Source: Ulva prolifera | Lineage: Eukaryota; Chlorophyta; Ulvophyceae; Ulvales; Ulvaceae | DNA length: 64,000 bases | Direction: 5' to 3' | Assembly: GCA_023078555.1 (NCBI GenBank) | Contig: CM041201.1 | Coordinates: 2,735,713-2,799,712 of the forward strand | Shown here: positions 1-11,717 of the stretch, in pieces | Position numbering within the stretch: the stretch's first letter is position 1 | Layout: each line of letters starts with the position of its first letter | The notes under the pieces: model-generated | What the model was told of the DNA's origin: nothing | The model's input: the letters and a program-made list of their open reading frames with translations, nothing else | Databases searched by the model: none | Made by a program: the position numbers and the translations under genes

Positions 1-343
1 GGTGCAGCTTGCACCGGAGTCCTCGGTTTCATGCAGTAGTACCGCCCTGACCTGCCGCCCGGTACATGAGCTATAGCTATGCCGCAGTGTAGCTGTCTCG
101 TTGTTGATGTTTCCCCGAATCCCGCGTGTAACTTGAGAAGCCCGAATACCCGTCCCCGTGCCTGCCCACCCGTGTCTGTTCCTGTTCTTAACCCTGCTGT
201 CCACAGGGGGCACAACAGCATCACCTACATGAAGCCGATGTGTTTGTGATATGTACAAGTTGAGACAAACATCGGACATGGGCAGGAAAGGTTGCTGGGT
301 GGCTATTCATGACCTTAATGGGCCTGGGCGTTAAAGCCGGCTC

Positions 344-391
344 TGCACGCTAACACGCCCGGACAATATTGTCCGGGCGTGTTAGCGTGCA
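344..391. repeat. Perfect 48-bp palindrome
   Basis: The two 24-nt arms (344-367 and 368-391) are exact reverse complements with no spacer, centred on AATATT. The arms start TGCACGCTAACACGCC. Partial complementarity continues outward to about 336 and 399 with two mismatches. No coding frame explains it. It could form a cruciform, or be the terminal or fold-back part of a small transposable element. Confidence 0.9.
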
Positions 392-480
392 AAGCAGGCT
401 GGACGGCGGCTTCACATGAGCCGGCGCGTGGCGTCCGGCAAAGCATCCGCGCCCGCATCCGCAGGTCAGGGCGGGAATGT

Positions 481-600
481 GGCGGGCACCCCACCCATGT
501 GTTACAAAGACATAGTAAGCAAGTCAAGTAGCACCTCGAGCAGCAACCAGGGGAACCGCACACTACGCAACAAGCCACACACAGCCCACCCATGTGTGCC
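481..600 (-). repeat. Dispersed repeat family C, long copy
   Basis: Read on the minus strand this matches 20430-20545 over roughly 100 bp, by eye about 80 percent. Both share GGTTCCCCTGGTTGTTGCTC-like sequence followed by a GGTGCTACCTG core and end near TTGTAACAC. Shorter copies of the core lie at about 14568-14602, 15506-15555 (minus), 18022-18066 (minus) and twice more near 20.7 kb. Confidence 0.7.
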
Positions 601-3600
601 TTCCCAGGCCATGAACATGCCAAACACGTCCAAACACAATCAACAGCTCTGCAGGCACGGCATCCCAGGTACAGCGAACGACACACCCCTTCCACCCGCC
701 CGCCCGAAGGAGGCTTCTCCTGGTTCAAGCCATCATGATTGGCTATGCTATCGCCCGACACACGGGGCATTGGGGGTACATGAGCGCAATCTCGATATGG
801 TCATCGAATGATGCTTGATCGTGGACCTTATGGAGTCATGCGCACTACATATACATGACCCAGCCAGCGTCCGTTGTATTTGCCTGGTGCATCGCCATGC
901 ACCTTCGTGTCTGCCGCGCGACACGGCTCAGCTGCAGCTTACCAGCTGGGACTTGTGGCAAACAATGTTCATTATGATCAGATCATATTGCACGTGGCAG
1001 CACTCGCTGCGGTTTAGGAGTGTCTGGTGCCGAAGCATCGCTGTGGCTCGCGCTGTCGTACACTGAGGCACACGATAGCGACATCGCTAGCTTCCGCACA
1101 TTCTGTGTGTCCACAGAAAAGTCGTGGACATGTCTTGGTTTCGGAAACCGGAGAAGTTCACGGTCAAGCATCGCTGCGATCATGTCCGCAGGTCGTCGGC
1201 GACATCCAGCGCAGCCTCGTGTCGAGCGTCCACCGCGCTCTGGGACCGGATCGCTGCTGCAGCCGATGTTGGGTTATCAAGAAAGATGATGCAACTGCGC
1301 GGGCGTGCGGACAGCAGCAACAAGCCAGCCTGTGTACGTGTCGATGCGGTGACTTTGGCGATAGGAACACAGCCGCTGCAGTAACACATTGAAACAACAT
1401 CGTAAATCGCATTTCTGCAGAACAAGTACCATCTCAATAGTAAAAGTTGCAGTCTAACGAGGGTTCTGGATCATAGGCTCCCCGTCATGCGAACCTCTGG
1501 GTTTGATCTGCCGACCCTCGAGAGCGTGGGTTAACCCCTTGAGAGGTTATGAATAACCACCCAGCAACCTTTCCTCCCCATGCCAGATTGTCATCTCAAC
1601 TTGCATATATATATGGCCAGCACGGCACACCAGATTTATTTCTTTGTGCCCCCAGAACGGGATCATGTATTGACCACTGCCTGGTGTTGGCTTGCGTCAC
1701 ACCTCGGGAACCTTGCGAACCTGGCATGACATGTGTCGCCAGCCCCTTCGCCATGCTTTGCCGGTGCACCGCCGTAGCGCTTGCTCTAGTGGCGGTGCTC
1801 TATGGAAAGTAGTCAGTTGTTACTTTCACACTTCCTGCTCGTTTCTCTGTTGAGACATCGTACAGTGCTGTGTGGCATGAATGGTCCAACCGCTGTTCCC
1901 GTGAAAGTACGGCAGGCCTTGCAGCCTGAATCAATCCACTCGCGGAGGATATGTCGTCCGATTTCATTGCATCGATGGTTTTTGAACAGATTTAGCCACT
2001 GTCCAGGTGGGGCACTTTTGTGTTCCTGTGATGTCGCAGTGACATGTGCCGGCTCGTCCGCAAGATTTCGTGTATGTTTGCAACCAGCTCCACTACAGGA
2101 GCCCATTCATGATCCGTCGCTGATGATTTCCTGTCAGCCTCGCTGGTCAGTGGGACGCTGTGGGCATGCGGCGGTAACGCCGCAGCTGCGTATAGCTGTG
2201 CCGATCTCCTACGTGGCCCGCGGCAGCATCGCCCGACACACAAAATGGATGTCATATGTACATTATGTGTGTCGCAGCTTCGCGTGTGCTTGTGCCGTAC
2301 AAGAAGTGCTGCAGGTTGCACCGTACGGCCAACATCAGGGATGAGACGTTGTAACGCATGACTGCGGCCTGACACGGCTGAATTGTAGGCAGCAATTCAC
2401 ATCCTCGAAATCAGTCTCTGGTAACCAAGACCGCGAGGGCATAGGTCCGTGATGCCGTCATCTCTGATGTGACGACGGTCATCGCCCGAGCACGCTGGCT
2501 TATGAGAGTCTGAACCAACGACGAATGCTATAGATGCAAATCTATGGGATGATAGCTTCCTTGCGATGCGATGACAACGGTCCCTACACTGGCATGGTGT
2601 ATCAGGCGTATCAGGCGTCTGATATGTTGCTGGCAGTTGCCCCAAACGCCATGCTCAGGGCATTCATGTGACAAACACATTTGAACTCTCATCTCGCTCA
2701 GGGCAAGGTCTAAGTCAGACCCAAGATCAAAACACAATGCACAAGTTATTTTCAGTACGGGGACCGGGACTCATTTTCACCCGCGTCGGGCCCAGCGTTT
2801 CACTCCAGGACGCAAAGGCACGTAACCTTGCGTTGTGCACCAGGATTCCAGTCATTTCATTGCTTGTCGAAGCATGAAACATTGGGCTCTCATGGGATGA
2901 TCTGTACATGCCTTATACCTATGCCTTATATGTATAGGAAGCACGTCCATGAGCTTTTCTGTAGTGTTTGGAAGCATGTCCTCAACACAGCGACGATGCA
3001 CCGATAAGAGTCCGATTTCGTGATCATGGTTGCGGTAAACTTCCTATCAACCTTGCAGCTCGTAATCCGTGTCAAAACGTAGCCACATGGCATCTAAAGC
3101 GTATTCGTCTTGATATACATCGCCAGCAACTCCCGGACAACCCAATGTGGCACCGCTCCTGAAAAAATCTCATGGACCGGGACAGCCGTCTGTGTTGGTA
3201 TTTGATCGGGGCAGCGCCGCTGGCTCAAGACCAATGCCAGCAGCAGTCCCACGACGTAAAGGCCCCTTCGCAAACCTTGTAGAAGGCTTGCAATGAGATG
3301 AAGGCCTCTTGCGTTAAGTAGCCCAGCTAATGTATCTCGTGCAAGGCCGCCTCCAGTGCGGTGATGATGCATCGTGGGTACGATAGTGCTGCGTGGCCAC
3401 GCGGGGGGTGTGGTTCGCTTGGCAAATAGACCCGTCGGCGAGCGAGTTTACTGGGGTGTTGGCGTTGGTGTGGCCGCATCTGTGTGCTGCTACAGTGCCC
3501 TTCTTGCTTGTTATGGGGGTGCTTTGCTAAGTGCCGGTGGTGAGCAGCCCTCTGTTCGTCAGGGCGGGCTGCTGCGGCTGGAACATTGTGCTGGGTCGGT

Positions 3601-4614
3601 GGCTTGTTCATGATGTTGAGCCGCTCACTGCCAATCGGCTGCTGCGTACGTCTCCGACTGTGTCCTTCTAACACATCCAGGTTGCACTCCGCCATTCTGC
3701 ACAGCCAACCTCGCCGATTCGCATTCACCTATACCTCATGGGATATGACGCACCAACACCTTCATGATATCCTTGCACGTCAAATTGAAGTCCACATGCA
3801 CCCACCCCACACCGCAGCACGCGTCGGCACTGCGCATCTCTTCCTGTGCTTCGTGCCTGTGCGTTGTCTGCAGCGTGACAGCGCCATGCAAGGGACTGTC
3901 TCTGCATGAGTTTCGCATATTCTCGTTCTGAAGACACATGCATGGGTGAATTCAGCAGCGACGGGCTGTTCTGGGCGTGTAGGGTCACGCTGGGTGTTGC
4001 CTGGTCCTCGTTTTCATGTGCGTGCTTACAGGTGCGAGCGGCGTTGGAGAGGCGGGCTTCTGAAACGGACAGACACAATGACAAAAGGACCTGATTAAGG
4101 CATTAGGCTGACTGATGGTCGAAAGCTGATCTCCATAGACGCGCCATCGATGCCGCATCGCAACCGTGTGACGCCGAACACGTAGCGCAGATGTTGGTCA
4201 AACAATGCCGCATACAAAAACATACAGCCACATGCAACCAGTTAATCCTGGCTGTGCTGATCTGATCCTCCTCCACGTCTTGCCTTCGGGTGCAGCCCGT
4301 CGTTCAGTGGCCTGCCGAAAGCATGATCAGACGTGCGATAGATGCGCGTCGACTCGAGACTGCCACGGACGTCGCTGAGCGATGCTCGAGTCTCACTGAT
4401 CATGGCTGATGTTACGTTGCAAAGCTGTGGCTAACGAGGGTGCATCGCCCAAGATGGAGTGCTGCCAGCAAAGTGAAATGACGCCAGGTCCATATATGAT
4501 GAATGGCAGCCTATACCTAGGACTCTTGCATCCCACGAGATGCCTGTTTTGATGCCTACATGTGACTCGTGTTCACCCCTCGTGTTGAAGCAGTCCCCTT
4601 GAAGACACCCGAAG

Positions 4615-5632
4615 ATGCCTCCGCGGACGCGTTGGCGGAGATTCTTGAGGTGGAGATTGACGAGGATCGGCTTTGTGAAAGCTGCCCTTGCCGCCCGGTT
4701 GCATCACCTGCCGCGTGCGCTTGCCGGACTGCCGCCTCCTCCCGCAGCAGAAGCCACAGGGAGGCCACAGGGAGGCTTCTGCGCTATCGCCATTGCAGAG
4801 ACGTGGCAGCGCTTGGCAAGCTCGTGCGCCATGACCCCTAGGCTAGGTTATGCAGTGGCCTGGGTGCTCACCCAGGGTTGCGCATCCCTCGCGCCGCTGG
4901 AAGTGGGGGTCCGGGGGCCAGCTGGGGTCCGCGTGCCTGCAGGGGGCGCACAGAACCTGGGCCACGCCGCGCGAGCCGTGCTGCGCGTGTGGGACGACGT
5001 CGTGCCTGTACAGCAGAACTGGAAGAATGCATTCAACATGATGTCGCGTGCAGCCATCCTGAACACCGTTGCTCCGTACAGGCTGTGGTGCTGCCCCTCG
5101 CCAAACTGCCGTGCAGGTCTGCCGCACTCTTGACGTTGAAGGTGCTCCTCCTAGCACCGCTGTGATCACGTCTCAGCGCAGCATTCGTCAAGCCGACCCC
5201 CGTCGGCCCTCTGCTCGCCACCCTGGCCCTCCAGGGCCCCGACCAGGCCGTGCAGGCCCCCAGCATCATCCAGCCAATGAGGAGGTGACGGCTGCCCTTG
5301 TAGCATACCATGACGACGCATGTGTTGACACGTGTGTGACGCATGCCACAGTGAGCACTGTTGTCACCGGCAGGGCCATCGGCACCCCGGCGTCTGAGCC
5401 GGCGCACGCGCAAGCGATAGCCGACAAAGTGTGCGCAACCATCAAGAAGATGATGGGCCTGCCCCTGACAGCGCAGGGCCGGATCTTGCTGCTCACGATG
5501 TCCTGCCAATGCCGCATGCTGCACTACGAGAGGGTGGTGCAATGGGTGCGCATTTCTGATCACATGCTTGACTGGACGCTATGTTTGGGCGGGTTCAGCG
5601 TGGGTAACAATCTCCTAATGTGCGTACATTGA
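4615..5632 (+). mobile_element. Decayed non-LTR retroelement reverse transcriptase
   Basis: Frame-broken remains of a reverse transcriptase. The segment around 4770-5060 reads AIAIAETWQRLASSCAM, then VGVRGPAGVRVPAGGAQNLG, then VQQNWKNAFNMMSRAAIL. This lines up with RPIAVGETWYRFAAVCAL, the TQGGTETVVHG stretch and VDMKNAFHCIDRAAMFAA in the better copy at 62.7-64.0 kb. In place of the catalytic Asp-bearing VDMKNAF the fragment has QNWKNAF, so the Asp is lost. A second frame at about 5370-5560 carries the thumb-like GRAIGTPASEP and LPLTAQGRILLLT. The palm block with YxDD is not visible between them. It is a dead fragment; the type is inferred from the internal copies and from general knowledge of R2/CRE-like elements. 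Confidence 0.75.
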
Positions 5633-5639
5633 GCCGTTG

Positions 5640-7280
5640 ATATGCTCGCTCGTTGCCCTGGCGCCACTCCGGCTTTGTGCTTGTTCACATTTCTGATCAC
5701 ATGCGCCGGACGGAGGGGTCTGTTCTGCGCTGAGCGTGGCTGCGATGAATGACATCATGCGCGTCCCGCCGGGCGACCCTCGGGCGGCCGCGTAAGTAGT
5801 CTACTTGTCCGCCCGGCTCGCCTCGTTGGCTCGGGCATCATGTCCACGCCACAGGAGGTTGCCGACAGAACCTTCCTTGCTGCAGGTGCGATAAGGCATT
5901 CGCAGGAAGCCCCGAGCGCATGCAGCAGTTCTGTGGGCCGCACGGGCAACATACGCAGGAAGCTGCCCGGAGCTGCCTGGGCCAGTGAGCGGCGACACCA
6001 TAGCCAAGGTGTTACCTGCTATGCAACAGCGAGTCGCCAAGGTGGTTGCCTGGCGCCGCCGGGCTGCTCTCCTCGACCGCCATGATGCATGCATGTCGCC
6101 ACACGTGAGGGTGCATGCATCTGAGCACGGCTGCGCTGCTGTGCTTGCCATGCGGCCCTTTGGCAAGGCCGAAACATGTTATGCCGGTCCGTGATGTTCA
6201 TGTAATACAGCATCAACCAGTGAACTTTCTACCTCAGTTAGTACATGCGGCCAGCATGTGGTTGAGCACCCTGCCGCTCTCCCAGCGGTCAGAAAATCGC
6301 TAACGGGGCCATTCGCTGTAGACGACACTGTAAGTAGCATCCAAGGTGGGCTAAGCTTGCACAAGCGGCGCACCAGCACGCACGATGTGCATGTGCACGT
6401 ATGCATGGGAGAGCGACGCCCAGAACGACAGGCATCTGTAGTGCACGAGAGCAGGCGTGGATGGCATAGTTGAGTAGAGGGCGTTTTTGTGAGTCTCATG
6501 ATGCTCGCACAGGTCATATGGTGCACTGTGCGGGCCGGAATGGCGGGTTGACTGCCCTGAGAACAACCATTATCGCGCAGCCTGTGGTGGGTTCGCTGGC
6601 CAGATCTCAGATCCATGATAGCAAGATGGTGCTGGATTAGTTTTCGAACGCCGCCGTGGACCGGGCGACTGTAGAGAGTCTGATATGCCACCGGGCAGGT
6701 ACGGAGTCTTGTACCGGCGAGAGTTTGTGGAGACATAAGGCAGTGGGTGATCTGTTGTCTGTAAAATTTTCAGAGATAAATCAGGCGATCTGTGTGGTTG
6801 GGCCTGATTGCGCTCTCAGTAGGCTTGGCTGCCACCCGGGGGTGCAGCATAGCACCCATACACCGCTCTGACACCCCCGCCGCACGGGCCACAGCTGCGC
6901 AACAATCCTGTCCTTTGGATGCAAACAGCACAGATTGCTTTAGAGTCTACAGGGCTTGATTGCTGTGCATTCCGCCAGGCAGTCTGCGGGTGGGGCCTGA
7001 TGATTCACAGAGTTGAATGGCCCCATTAGCATTTTCCTGACCGCCAGGCGCTGCGCATGACCGATGTTGTGCATCAGGTATGTCTTGGGCATGTCTGCGG
7101 CCCCTCCCAATGCCAGCGGCTTGCGCTGCGATGAATACAGTCACATGATCTCGACCACGCGATGGACTGCACACGCATGTCGTGTACCCGGGGTTCACGC
7201 CACAACGGTGTTGAAATGCAATGGCGCGAGATCGACTCCCCAACATGCGTGGCAACTACGCGCATCCAGTGCACAGCAGG
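5640..7280. other. Gene-free stretch with one repeat copy
   Basis: No supported exon. A family B repeat copy lies at 6151-6245, and TGCATGCA-type octamers cluster near 6085-6125. Confidence 0.4.
6151..6245 (+). repeat. Dispersed repeat family B, copy 1
   Basis: Shares CCCTTTGGCAAGGCCGAAAC at its left end, then AACCAGTG, then TACCTCAG followed by TAGTACAT, with the copy at 15405-15500 in the same orientation. Spacing is conserved and the middle is diverged. Neither copy is coding. The nature of the family is unknown to me. Confidence 0.75.
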
Positions 7281-7372
7281 GTTCGTCCGCGAACACTCCG
7301 CGGCAGGGGTTGTTGACATTGCGAGTTACCGCGAGCACTCCGCGGTTTCGTCCGCGAGCACTCCGCGGCAGG
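7281..7372 (+). repeat. Three-copy TCCGCGARCACTCCGCGG repeat
   Basis: The motif CCGCGAACACTCCGCGG or CCGCGAGCACTCCGCGG occurs three times within about 90 bp, twice followed by CAGG. Each unit holds the CCGCGG palindrome. It lies just left of the long poly-C tract. Confidence 0.8.
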
Positions 7373-7403
7373 TCTGTGCTGGCCCGCCGTGCCCGGCCGC
7401 CTT

Positions 7404-7443
7404 CCCCCCCCCCCCCCCCCCCCCCCCCCCCTTCCCCCCCCCC
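7404..7443 (+). repeat. Poly-C tract
   Basis: An uninterrupted run of 28 C, then TT, then 10 C. Similar runs occur at 24679-24704 (C26), 29133-29166 (G34), 36247-36270 (G24) and 45092-45114 (G23). It generates artificial Pro- or Gly-rich reading frames that are not genes. Confidence 0.95.
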
Positions 7444-7850
7444 GACCTACCACAGCCTGCCTCCCAAGGTGCGGGTCCTTGGGGCACGGCGTTGTCGCCC
7501 GCGGGGCTGTTGCCCTGCCGCCGCTGCGGGACGCGCCCGCGGCTGCAGCGCAGGCGACTACTGCGGCCGTGGATGCCAATGCTGGGCTCAGCGCCTGGAG
7601 CGACCAGCGCAGGGTGCCGCGCCGACGGCAGCGGTGGTGCGAGGTGGTCAGGTGTGGCAGATGCGGGATAATGCCGTGCGCAGGAGGTTGCACTGGCGGA
7701 GGTCCTCACGGCGATGGCCCGGGAGAAGGTGGGCGACATCATGTTTGTGCCGCCTGATGACCCTTTGTGCATTGGAGATGTGTGCCGGTTGTGAACCCCT
7801 GCGCTGCTACATATTGCAGCCGGGCCGCTTGGGAGGACAAGTAGGCTGCG

Positions 7851-8180
7851 GTGGGGCAGGATGTGCAGAATCGCAATGCATATCGTGCGTACGACCCTGA
7901 TGCATATGAATTTGTGCCGTTGTCGCACAAGACGCATGGTCGGTCAGGACGGCCTGCTATATATCATCTGAATCGGCTCGCGGAGGTTGCATCTCGGTGT
8001 GGTGTGGTGGACCATGGTGTGTTTGTGACGAATGCACTGCGCCGGTTGAGTGTGGCGTTGTGCGAAGGGAGTGCTTATGTGCTCCATGTGGCGCTTCAAT
8101 CCTTGGCTGGAAGTACCGGCACGACTGTGGTACGCACTCGTGCCCGGTTTGATGCCCTGAATGAGTGTGGGTTTGTGAGT
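7851..8180 (+). mobile_element. Retroelement C-terminal fragment
   Basis: The frame reads AYRAYDPDAYEFVPLSHKTH, then GRSGRPAIYHLNRLAEVAS, then FVTNALRRLSVALCEGSAY. This resembles the block with FVPLS-ETYGRLG-PAM and ALRELSVALC that I associate with the extreme C-terminus, after the restriction-like endonuclease, in R2/CRE-like non-LTR elements. The 62.5-kb copy has the equivalent SVPFVIAIESYGK. It may be the tail of the same element as 4615-5632, split by later insertions. Only this tail is readable. Confidence 0.6.
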
Positions 8181-8229
8181 GGATTCCGAGAACCGGCACC
8201 ATGCCCGGCCTCTGTCAATTGTAACGACA

Positions 8230-11200
8230 TACGATTACCCACAGAGCCGGAGCGTTTCCATCTAGTATTACCAGGGAGTAGTGTGGCCGATCGAAGACGA
8301 CTGGGCCATTGTGACTCTTTGGTTCACCCATACACCTCTCTGCGTAAGTGCCTCTGCATCAAGAGCATTTTTCAAAGGACGAATGTGATGTTCATTGCAT
8401 CACCCTAGACTAGGCAGACCACCAGCTCATGTAAACCACATATAGTCGCTTGGAATGTGGAGTGGCATCTGAAGCTGCGTCCGCTCGCCTTCAAAAGGGC
8501 CTCTGTCCGTGTTGTCCGGCTCCGTTCTTGTGTCGAAGGGAATGTTAGATGATCGATGTGATCGCTGAACTCACATCTCTGACTGATCTCGACCATCGTA
8601 GGTTAATGAATAGACATGAAGATTCTCCACTGCATAGTTTGCGATGTGGACTTCAACGTCACTGCGATGTGGAGCAGGGTGAATGCTGCTTTTGGCTGAT
8701 GATGCAGGATCGGCATTCTGACAAGCGGATATAGACTCAAATGTGATCAAGAAGCTCGGCTGCAGGCAACTGTCTAAACACCACCAACTCCTTGACTCTA
8801 TAAGCTATCCTGAATATTCGAAAACATGCAAGTGTGAGATTCGGGACTTGAACTCGCAGTGTGACATACTCAATGAGGCTCTATCAAGGGTTTGTGATGT
8901 GGATGTCGCTTGCTGTGCCTTGCTGTCATGACCGGCCACAGTCGTCTCAGCAACAGCAGCAGCAGAACCTACTGGTTCTGTATAAGGGCTCTTTCCAGAA
9001 AGCCCAAGAAGAGTCCGCAGAACCACTCGCAGTAAGTTACTTCGGTGCGTTGCCTCTGGTGATGTGCGGGTTCGCCTCACGCTACCAATGCTGGAAGACC
9101 TGCGCAGGTGCTGGGGTCAACCTGTCATCGTGAATTGCCGGAGCTGCTTCCAAAACACACCACTGTATGCCTTCCTGTACGTAAGCTGTTGAGTGGCAGT
9201 CCAGCAAGTGTGTCACGATTTGCAGGACTACCACCAACCTATTGGCAAAGATTCAAAAGCAAGCAGATGCAAAAGTGACCGGCGTATACGTCACACTGAA
9301 AGAAAAGAGCCATATAGCCAGAAAGAAGCATAAGAACGGAAAGAAACGAAAGCGTCCGAGCGGAGAGCTCGATATGGAGACGCTCCAGTATAGGCGGCCA
9401 GCATGACCCTGGTCCACTCTACATGTTCCTTAGCCTCCCCAAGACAGCATGGGCTGCGTCTGAGAGGTAGACAGCACCTTGAACAAGCATTACAAAGTCG
9501 GTCTTGCGGTGCTACCTGCCGCTCTCACTGTGACCTTGTGGCACAGCAACACCAAGAAGCATTGTCAGTCTTCCAGGTGCCCTGCGCTGCACTCACACGA
9601 ATGTTTTACTATATCATGAAATGGTTCTGCGAGCTGGGAGTTTCGTGGCGCACAGTTCTGTGACTTCGATTGCAGCAAGTGCTTCTGCTTTCCCTAGAGC
9701 CAAGCTGACAAGCTTGCATGAAGGACGTGGGCCTCACGAATGCGGTCCACGTCACACTCGATGCATGCGGTGCTATGGCCCCGACATGCGAGTGCTGCAG
9801 CTGGCAGCATGACTGCTGCTGCTGCTTTGAGCAGTGCTTAATAGCCTGATGGTTGTCGACCAGGGCCCTCCCTGTGCAGCAGGAGTGTTGCATGAAGGAA
9901 GAGAATTGCACTCTGCTTGCAAGCCAAGCCATCAACAGCTTTTGACCATGCTAGAAGTCCTGTTGACCAGCTGTCGAACCTGCATGTTCATATACCTTCA
10001 ACAACACCTGCAGGATCATAATCCTTGGTCCTAGCTCAGTGATCCATGGCGTTATCATTATTTGTGCTTCGATGGTCAGGAATTTGGCTGGGCAGTTTTT
10101 TTAGCATAAAATTTGCTCCGTATAGATGGCAGCTCGTGCAGGCCTGCTGTGTGCATGCAGAGGTATGTACTTGTGTCAGGTGTTTGCTGTGTGGGCTGGA
10201 GCTTTTACGTCTCACGGCGGCTGTGGCATGCGGGGCGAGTCCAGATCTGAGCTGGCGGCAGCAGTGCAGGCACTTTTCCAGCAGACACAGACGTAGTCTG
10301 TTGTCGCTGCCTCTGGTGGGGCTATGTAGTGAGCTGCTTGTGCATCTGGACCTCATCTGGTCGCGGCTTCTGCCGAACGCTTACCTGCCCAGACCCAATT
10401 CAGTCGCTGTTCCAGAGGCAACCGGGTGAGAGAGATGGCCGCTGTGCAGATGCACTTAAGCTCTTGCCCCATGGTCATGCAGCAGACCACTGCCTTGGAT
10501 GCAAAGCGCGGGTCCTCATCGAGCACAAAACTATGCCTGCCTGGTGCTGTTGATGCCAGGACTGGGCCACTGCTTCATGACACTGATAAGAGCCGCTGCT
10601 TCACGAACAATGATGCGGACGTGGTTTTAGTCATTGCGGGATCGTCTATGAACACCTAATCTAGTGAGCACATTCAGATGCGCTGCCCGGGCGGATGGCA
10701 GTCTCAGCTGTGCCCAATACCTGGAGACCACAACTAAGCCTACTTATTGAGATTGCTGCTCTGATTGCGAATAGGCGCAGGTCATGATTGTGGCATGCCA
10801 AAGTTCCAGTCCACACCAGCACTGCTCCTGCGCTAAACCATGTTCAGTCGAGGTCCACCTTATCGAAGCAAAAATCGGTGTTGCCGACTCGTTGCTGGCC
10901 GACTTCAGGCAGCCGCAAGCGCCGACAACAGGTGCGCATCGTTGGTCGTGCTGTAAAAATACAGCGACAAAGTGCAGCGCCACATAACGTGCACGCCTTC
11001 TCGAGAATGTAACGAATCTACACGAGAGCACCTGAGGCAGCGATTGCTGAGTGTTTGACTGTCGAGAACACGCGTGAACTGGCATTGCAGATGTGCGCGC
11101 ACATTTTCTCGATTCTGCCCCCCCCTTGACTGCACTGCTCATCCGCGTAACACCGTGGCACGTCTCGGATATACTTGATCGCAGCGGTGCATCGGAGTGT

Positions 11201-11717
11201 TTCTCTGCAGTGCCCTAGCTAGCCTGACAGCTACTGTGCAGTACGGCTAGCGGCTGATACATATTGCACACATGAGTTCACCCACAAGCTAGGGTGGCTC
11301 ACATGCGTGCCACACAGCACGTCACCAACATGATGATCTATTGAATGTTGAATCAGAGGGCGGATCGTAAGAGTGCAAGCATTATTGCGTATGCAGCAAT
11401 CGCATCCCCGACGATTAGAATGCTTTTCGCCTGAAGCGTTACAGCACCGTCAGCTTAGCATGTGACGGTGGCTACCATTCGATCCTGACACCCATGGCCA
11501 CGCGCGCAGCTCGCGCAATCTGGGCGCTTGACTGTGCACAGCTGTGTTGGCATGATGGCGCCAACTGCGTAAACGCCACAACACGACCTTAAAATGGCAG
11601 ATAGATGGCTAGACTCGTCTCTGGCGGCGTCCTGGTGTGCCCGTCCGACGTTCTCACCTTTGCATTCTCCATCAGGGAAGACAACAGCACACTGTGGCGT
11701 CATCGAGTCCGTTTCTG
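8230..11717. other. Gene-free stretch upstream of the LRR gene
   Basis: No supported exon, RNA gene or clear repeat. All frames are short, and none has a domain or well-phased splice sites that I could recognise. Confidence 0.35.

Larger units (their letters stand above)
1..4600. other. Gene-free stretch, repeats only
   Basis: I see no exon that I can support here. Reading frames are short and none shows a recognisable domain. It contains a 48-bp perfect palindrome at 344-391 and a family C repeat copy on the minus strand around 481-600. A short family C-like piece lies at about 3640-3680. Confidence 0.5.

Noticed and set aside
7064..7900. Long plus-strand frame with a Pro run
   Set aside because: The frame is held open by the poly-C tract. 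Sequence on either side has no domain or exon signals.
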